From positions 40,929 to 65,276 of the forward strand of contig FN648648.1 in NCBI GenBank assembly GCA_000310025.1: a stretch of DNA of 24,348 bases. Direction: 5' to 3'. The translations under genes and the position numbers were made by a program. Origin of the DNA: Ectocarpus siliculosus. Lineage: Eukaryota; Sar; Phaeophyceae; Ectocarpales; Ectocarpaceae. Under the pieces are notes generated by a model that worked only from the letters and a program-made list of their open reading frames with translations, had not been told where the DNA came from and did no database searches. How positions within the stretch are numbered: position 1 is the stretch's first letter; the number at the start of each line of letters is the position of its first letter. Shown one piece after another: positions 20,462-24,348 of the stretch.

Positions 20462-20518
<57 letters not shown>

Positions 20519-21013
20519 GACGCAAATGAGGTGTCTTGTGCGTGCCTGCAAGGCTGCAAACTGCAGGCTTGAACCCTGAAGCAGGTGAACCTGTAGCAGC
20601 CTAAAAAAACACTGAGGCTTTTTGGTTCGGGGAAGCCCGAATGGTTTATTGCCCCGCATTTTTGGGTGGGAGAGGAGCGAGCAGTGGAAGGGCTAGCTGC
20701 TAGCTCCCAGACTCTGCTGCTGCTACAACACAAACCCCGCTCGCCCCAGCACAGGTCAGCTAGAGTAAGGATCCAGAACGACTGTCCCGGTGTTTTGGCT
20801 TGGGAGTGGACATCTATCAGGTGTGTGGGCCAGTCTATTTTCTATTTTCGACGCTCGTTGGCCGTGCACATGACCACGAACACACGAAAACCAGCTGTGT
20901 ACTGCTGTGTGCTCGATGATCACCTCTCTTCTCTCTGTGTGCGACCTCAACATCGATGGTAACAACAGGCTTCGTGGGCGTTTTGACCCGGGCGATCCCC
21001 AGCAGCAGGAGCC
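20460..21013. promoter_or_regulatory. Putative bidirectional promoter between LHC and GNL3
   Basis: The start codons of the minus-strand LHC gene and the plus-strand GNL3 gene are 554 bp apart and point away from each other. No coding exon was seen between them, so both promoters and 5' UTRs must lie here unless a non-coding first exon sits inside a neighbour. No clear TATA box was seen. Confidence 0.5.
20465..20515. repeat. 51-bp CT/GA microsatellite in the LHC 5' leader
   Basis: An uninterrupted TC dinucleotide repeat starts six bases upstream of the LHC start codon. On the gene strand it is a GA repeat, probably within the 5' UTR. Confidence 0.95.
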
Positions 21014-24000
21014 ATGGTGAAGAAGAAAGGAAAGTCGGGGCGGACGAGCCTGAAGCAGAAGTACAAGATCAAGAAGAGGGTGAGAATCCAGCACTACCGG
21101 CGGCACAATCAAACACCACGTAATGAAGCAGCTATGTAGGGCTGCTGCTGCACCTGATGTAGTCTAGAGATTTTGTGCAACCCTTGACTGCCAAAAACAT
21201 GAGACCGTCAAGGAAGGCGCGAGTTCTTCAATCTTTCCGGGATCTCTGACTGCTATAGATATGATACAGCGCGCACGGTGCCTTTGCCTTCTACCTTTCA
21301 ACTGATGTGGTGCTGAGCTATCGTCAAGCTCTCGAGCACGTATATACTGCTTGTAAGAGGTTTAGGCGATGCCGTCTACATTTTTGTCTAGTGGCACCCG
21401 AGCCATGCGCATTCAAAAAAAGCGGACCAGGTAGGCTCGACAGACAAACCTAACTCCAGTCCTCTCTCAGGTAGATTTTACTCTGATAACCACGTGCAAA
21501 ATGTACGTATTTTGGTGCTGATTGACATACGCAGGAAATGTTCCGCTCATCGAATTCCTGCACTTGTCTGCTAATACGGCGGTAGTTGCACCGCGTTTTT
21601 GTCCGGTTGCTTGTGCTGCCGGCGCTACCGCCGCCGCTGCTGCTTTTGCCTTGCCATAGGGCTGGTTGAAGCCCCTCTGCCTGTCTTTCTTGTATTCCAG
21701 ATTTAGCTCCGTCCGTCTGTTCCTCGCTGAAACGCACGCTGGCCCCCCAAGTGACCAGGGTCGAACCACTGAATATCTTTTACACCCGGCCATTGTATGA
21801 CGCATGTACTCACCGTGTAGTAGTGTACCCGTGCTATCTCCCGTATTGAACCAACCAAACCTGTTGCTACGAACGGTAGTTTGTTCCACACGTTCCTTTG
21901 TCCCCCATCTCTTGGTTGAAAGGTCGCTGAGCATCACCGCAAGCAGAAGAAGGAGGCCAAGAAGAACCCCACCACCGGCCGCAAGATTAAGGACCCCGGA
22001 ATTCCGAACTCGCTCCCCTTCAAGGAAGAGGTGAGTTGCCTCCGTCGGCGTTGAAGTGTCCACCAGCAATTTTGTGTGTGTCTGTGCGTCTGTGTGTGTT
22101 TCTTCCAGTAGCACCGACCGCGCTAAGCGGCAAATCAACAAAAATATACGTCCGTCTCTAGCGGGATAATAAACGCAAACCCGCTTTCTGCAGTAGTCAA
22201 ATGGGTGTTGACTTGAACCACCGTTAGGTATTGACCCAGATATACGTCTCGCTAGCTGTCTCCAAGTCTCTTGTTAGTTGCATCATGGGCACTGCACCAG
22301 CAAGAAGTACCGCCGCCACCGCCGCCACCGCAATAAATGTTAAGCACCGTATTGGGGGGTTGTCTGTGTCATCACCTTCGCAACGAATGATGAGTGCTGT
22401 TTCTGATGCAAGCGCTGCAACTACTGCAGATGCTACTGCTGCTGCTGCCTCTGCCGTTAGTCTCATGTTACTGCTGCCGCTGCTGGTACCTCTCCTCGAA
22501 ACCCTTTGCTTGAGCGTGTTTCCAACCCTTTCTCATATTTCTGCTCCGTGGATGTACTCACCCGCAGGTCCTGGCCGAAATCGCGTTTGCGAAAAAACGC
22601 GTCGAGGATCGCAAAGTTCTCGCCAAGGAAAAGCGAAGAGCGGAGATGGTGAGCCACAAGTTGGTACTCACGCGTGCCACGTTTGCTCTCTTTAACTTGC
22701 AGTACCACGTCCCGCGGCTATTCTCTCTACCGAAGAGTTGGATGCATTTGCTCTTCACGTATACGGGACGATGCCATACGATTGTCTTGTCACTCACGCG
22801 TTGTAGGCGGCATTCTGCACTGCAGTAATATCCTTAGATATTCCGTGCAAATACTAGTATTTGCTGATGTTTTGCTTTTGAGGATCGGAAGTTCTGCGTT
22901 GACCGTCTCACGTCCACCCCCGTCTGATCGCACGTACCCCCCCGCGCGCGCGCTCCCATCACCACCTCAAACCCTTGCCGTGTGCTCACAAAGATGAAGA
23001 GGAGAGGGCTCACTCCAGACGGCCAGACGCTGGAAGGGCTCGTGTCCGGGGCGGAGAAATCCCAGGAGGAGTTCCAGAAGGTCGAGTCGGGAAAAGTCGT
23101 GGTGAGTTTCTGTAGGTCTTGAATGTCACTATTTTTTCTCTCGAAGCGAAGGAGGAAATCTTGTTTGTTTTTGCCCAACTCATGGTCGGAGTCCCTCCGC
23201 AGGGAGGAAAAGAACCGCGAGCGCTGGTGGACATCGCGAGCGATGGGTACAAGAGTTTGGGGGTTGTGGGGGGGGCATAAGAAAAGTTGTGCCGCGCGGC
23301 TTCTTGTTTGTTTGTGTCCGATTTTGGCGTTAGGAGTGTACTCCGTCGTTGACGTGTTTGGTGCATATGTTTGTGTGTTTGCAGGCCGAGCACCAGGATG
23401 AGGACGCGAGTGTGCGGCACGGCCAGAGCTCGAGAAGGGCCTACTTCCGCGAGCTGAAAAAGGTACGGCACCAGTTTGGTGAGCAGATGCATTTCGGCAA
23501 GCCTGGGCCAGGCGAATGTAGGTATCACTCGCTTTGCGCGCGTCACCCTCATGTAGCTCTCCTGATAGCCTGATGCACCCACGGTGGTGGCTTCTAGGGC
23601 AGGAATGGATTGTTTTTTCTTGTCGAAGCCCAGATTTTTTCGGACGTTCATCTCATGGTCTCTTCTCCGACACATGGTCATTGTTGTTGTGGTTGCTGTT
23701 GTTTTCGATGTTGCAGGTGGTGGAGACAGCGGACGTAATTTTAGAGGTTTTGGACGCACGGGATCCGCTGGGCAGCCGGGCTCAGGCGGTAGAGGCGGCA
23801 GTGCTCTCGAAGGCCAGCAAGAAGCTCGTTCTCGTTCTCAACAAGGTGCGTCGGCGGTGTTGGTGCTGTCAAGTAGGTGCCGTTGTTATTGCTAGCATGC
23901 TCTGGCTAGGCGTTTGCATTGTGCTGTTCTTGCTGTCGTGGACGTCGTCGTTGCTGTTGATGTGGTGGTGGTGGTGGTGGCTTTGCTGCTAGATCGTGTT

Positions 24001-24256
24001 GTTACTCTGGCTGTGCCGTTGTTGGTGGTTGGCGGCCGCTGCTGTTGTGTTTCACTACTTGCTTATCGCCGTTGAGATACTCTCATCTCAACTCGAAAAT
24101 ATCCTTTTGTCGCTCTTGCTCTTGTTTAAATACTAGGTGGATTTGGTGCCGAAGGAGGTGGTCGCGAAGTGGCTCAAGCACCTCCGACGGTCTTTCCCCG
24201 CTATCGCTTTCAAGGCCTCCACGCAGGAGAACTCCTCCTCCATCAAGCAGACCAAG
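21014..24256 (+). CDS. GNL3: Nucleostemin/GNL3-type nucleolar GTPase, 5' part (7 exons, runs off the edge)
   Basis: Exons are 21014-21079, 21923-22030, 22568-22648, 22994-23101, 23385-23462, 23717-23845 and 24137-24256. All are multiples of three and all introns are phase 0. The 230 residues seen match the GNL3/Grn1 family in order. The basic nucleolar N-terminus is [24 protein letters not shown], followed by [15 protein letters not shown] charged coiled-coil linker ([22 protein letters not shown]) comes next, then [23 protein letters not shown] and [11 protein letters not shown]. The G4 motif NK|VDLVPKE is split by intron 6, and G5-like FKAST follows. G4 before G1 is the circular permutation typical of YlqF/YawG-related GTPases. 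The G1, G3 and G2 motifs should lie to the right. The family works in nucleoli in pre-60S ribosome maturation. The start has a good context (GCCATGG) and lies 554 bp from the divergent LHC start. Exon 4's acceptor could shift by six bases. Confidence 0.95.
23958..23982 (+). repeat. GTG trinucleotide repeat in GNL3 intron 6
   Basis: About seven GTG/TGG units in the intron between exons 6 and 7. There is no coding role, because the frame is closed by a stop shortly after. Confidence 0.8.
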
Positions 24257-24282
24257 GTGAAGACAAAACTCTCGCAGACAGT

Positions 24283-24348
24283 GGGGGGGGGGGGGGGGGG
24301 CAGGGGCCCCCCTTTTTTTTGGGGGGGCCAGGGGGGGGGGGGGGGGGT
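24283..24348. repeat. Terminal poly-G block
   Basis: Long G runs broken by C6, T8 and a few other bases, directly after the GNL3 exon 7 donor. Together with the left-end poly-G this suggests a contig-end or low-quality artefact. Confidence 0.7.

Noticed and set aside
21750-21800. T-arm-like GGTTCGACC on the minus strand
   Set aside because: No acceptor stem or anticodon arm can be drawn and the A-box spacing is too short; it lies in a GNL3 intron.
1-24348. CRISPR array, phage defence island, integron or complete transposon
   Set aside because: No regularly spaced repeats, no cas, integrase or transposase domains and no terminal inverted repeats were seen; the genes are spliced eukaryotic genes.

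Overview
The window is a nuclear genomic contig from an intron-rich eukaryote, most likely a photosynthetic stramenopile and plausibly a brown alga. The support for this is: GT-AG introns of about 250-1250 bp in every gene; a light-harvesting protein of the fucoxanthin-chlorophyll type whose leader ends in an ASAFAP-like motif (secondary red plastid); many GCA/CAA microsatellites; and many poly-G tracts. Bacterial-style single ORFs are absent, so almost every long open frame outside the exons listed here is noise. The genus is inference only.

Five protein-coding genes can be rebuilt exon by exon. (1) 407-3589, minus: a LIS1/PAFAH1B1 dynein regulator, missing both its first exon and its C-terminal WD repeats. 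(2) 6255-8592, plus: a two-HMG-box protein with a Gln/His-rich tail, in two exons. (3) 12527-14734, minus: a complete mitochondrial iron-sulfur scaffold ISCU in four exons, the last intron being GC-AG. (4) about 17246-20459, minus: a plastid light-harvesting (FCP/LHC) protein in four exons, with an uncertain C-terminal end. (5) 21014-24256 and beyond, plus: a nucleostemin/GNL3-type circularly permuted GTPase, seven exons seen, running off the right edge.

Layout: LIS1 and the HMG gene are divergent (3590-6254 between them). The HMG gene and ISCU are convergent (8593-12526 between them, presumably long 3' UTRs). ISCU and LHC lie in tandem on the minus strand (14735-17245 between them). LHC and GNL3 are divergent and share a 554-bp putative bidirectional promoter, with a 51-bp CT microsatellite just before the LHC start codon. 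Of the 16 internal introns that can be placed, 14 are phase 0.

The genes do not form a pathway; this is ordinary alternation of housekeeping and plastid genes. I found no CRISPR array, no complete transposon, no rRNA and no convincing tRNA. The most unexplained structure is an imperfect inverted repeat at 4083-4279 with two 86-bp arms (about 81 % identical by hand alignment). Its mismatches cluster at one codon position, as if two head-to-head copies of a short coding segment had diverged. Both ends of the window are poly-G runs that look like contig-end artefacts.
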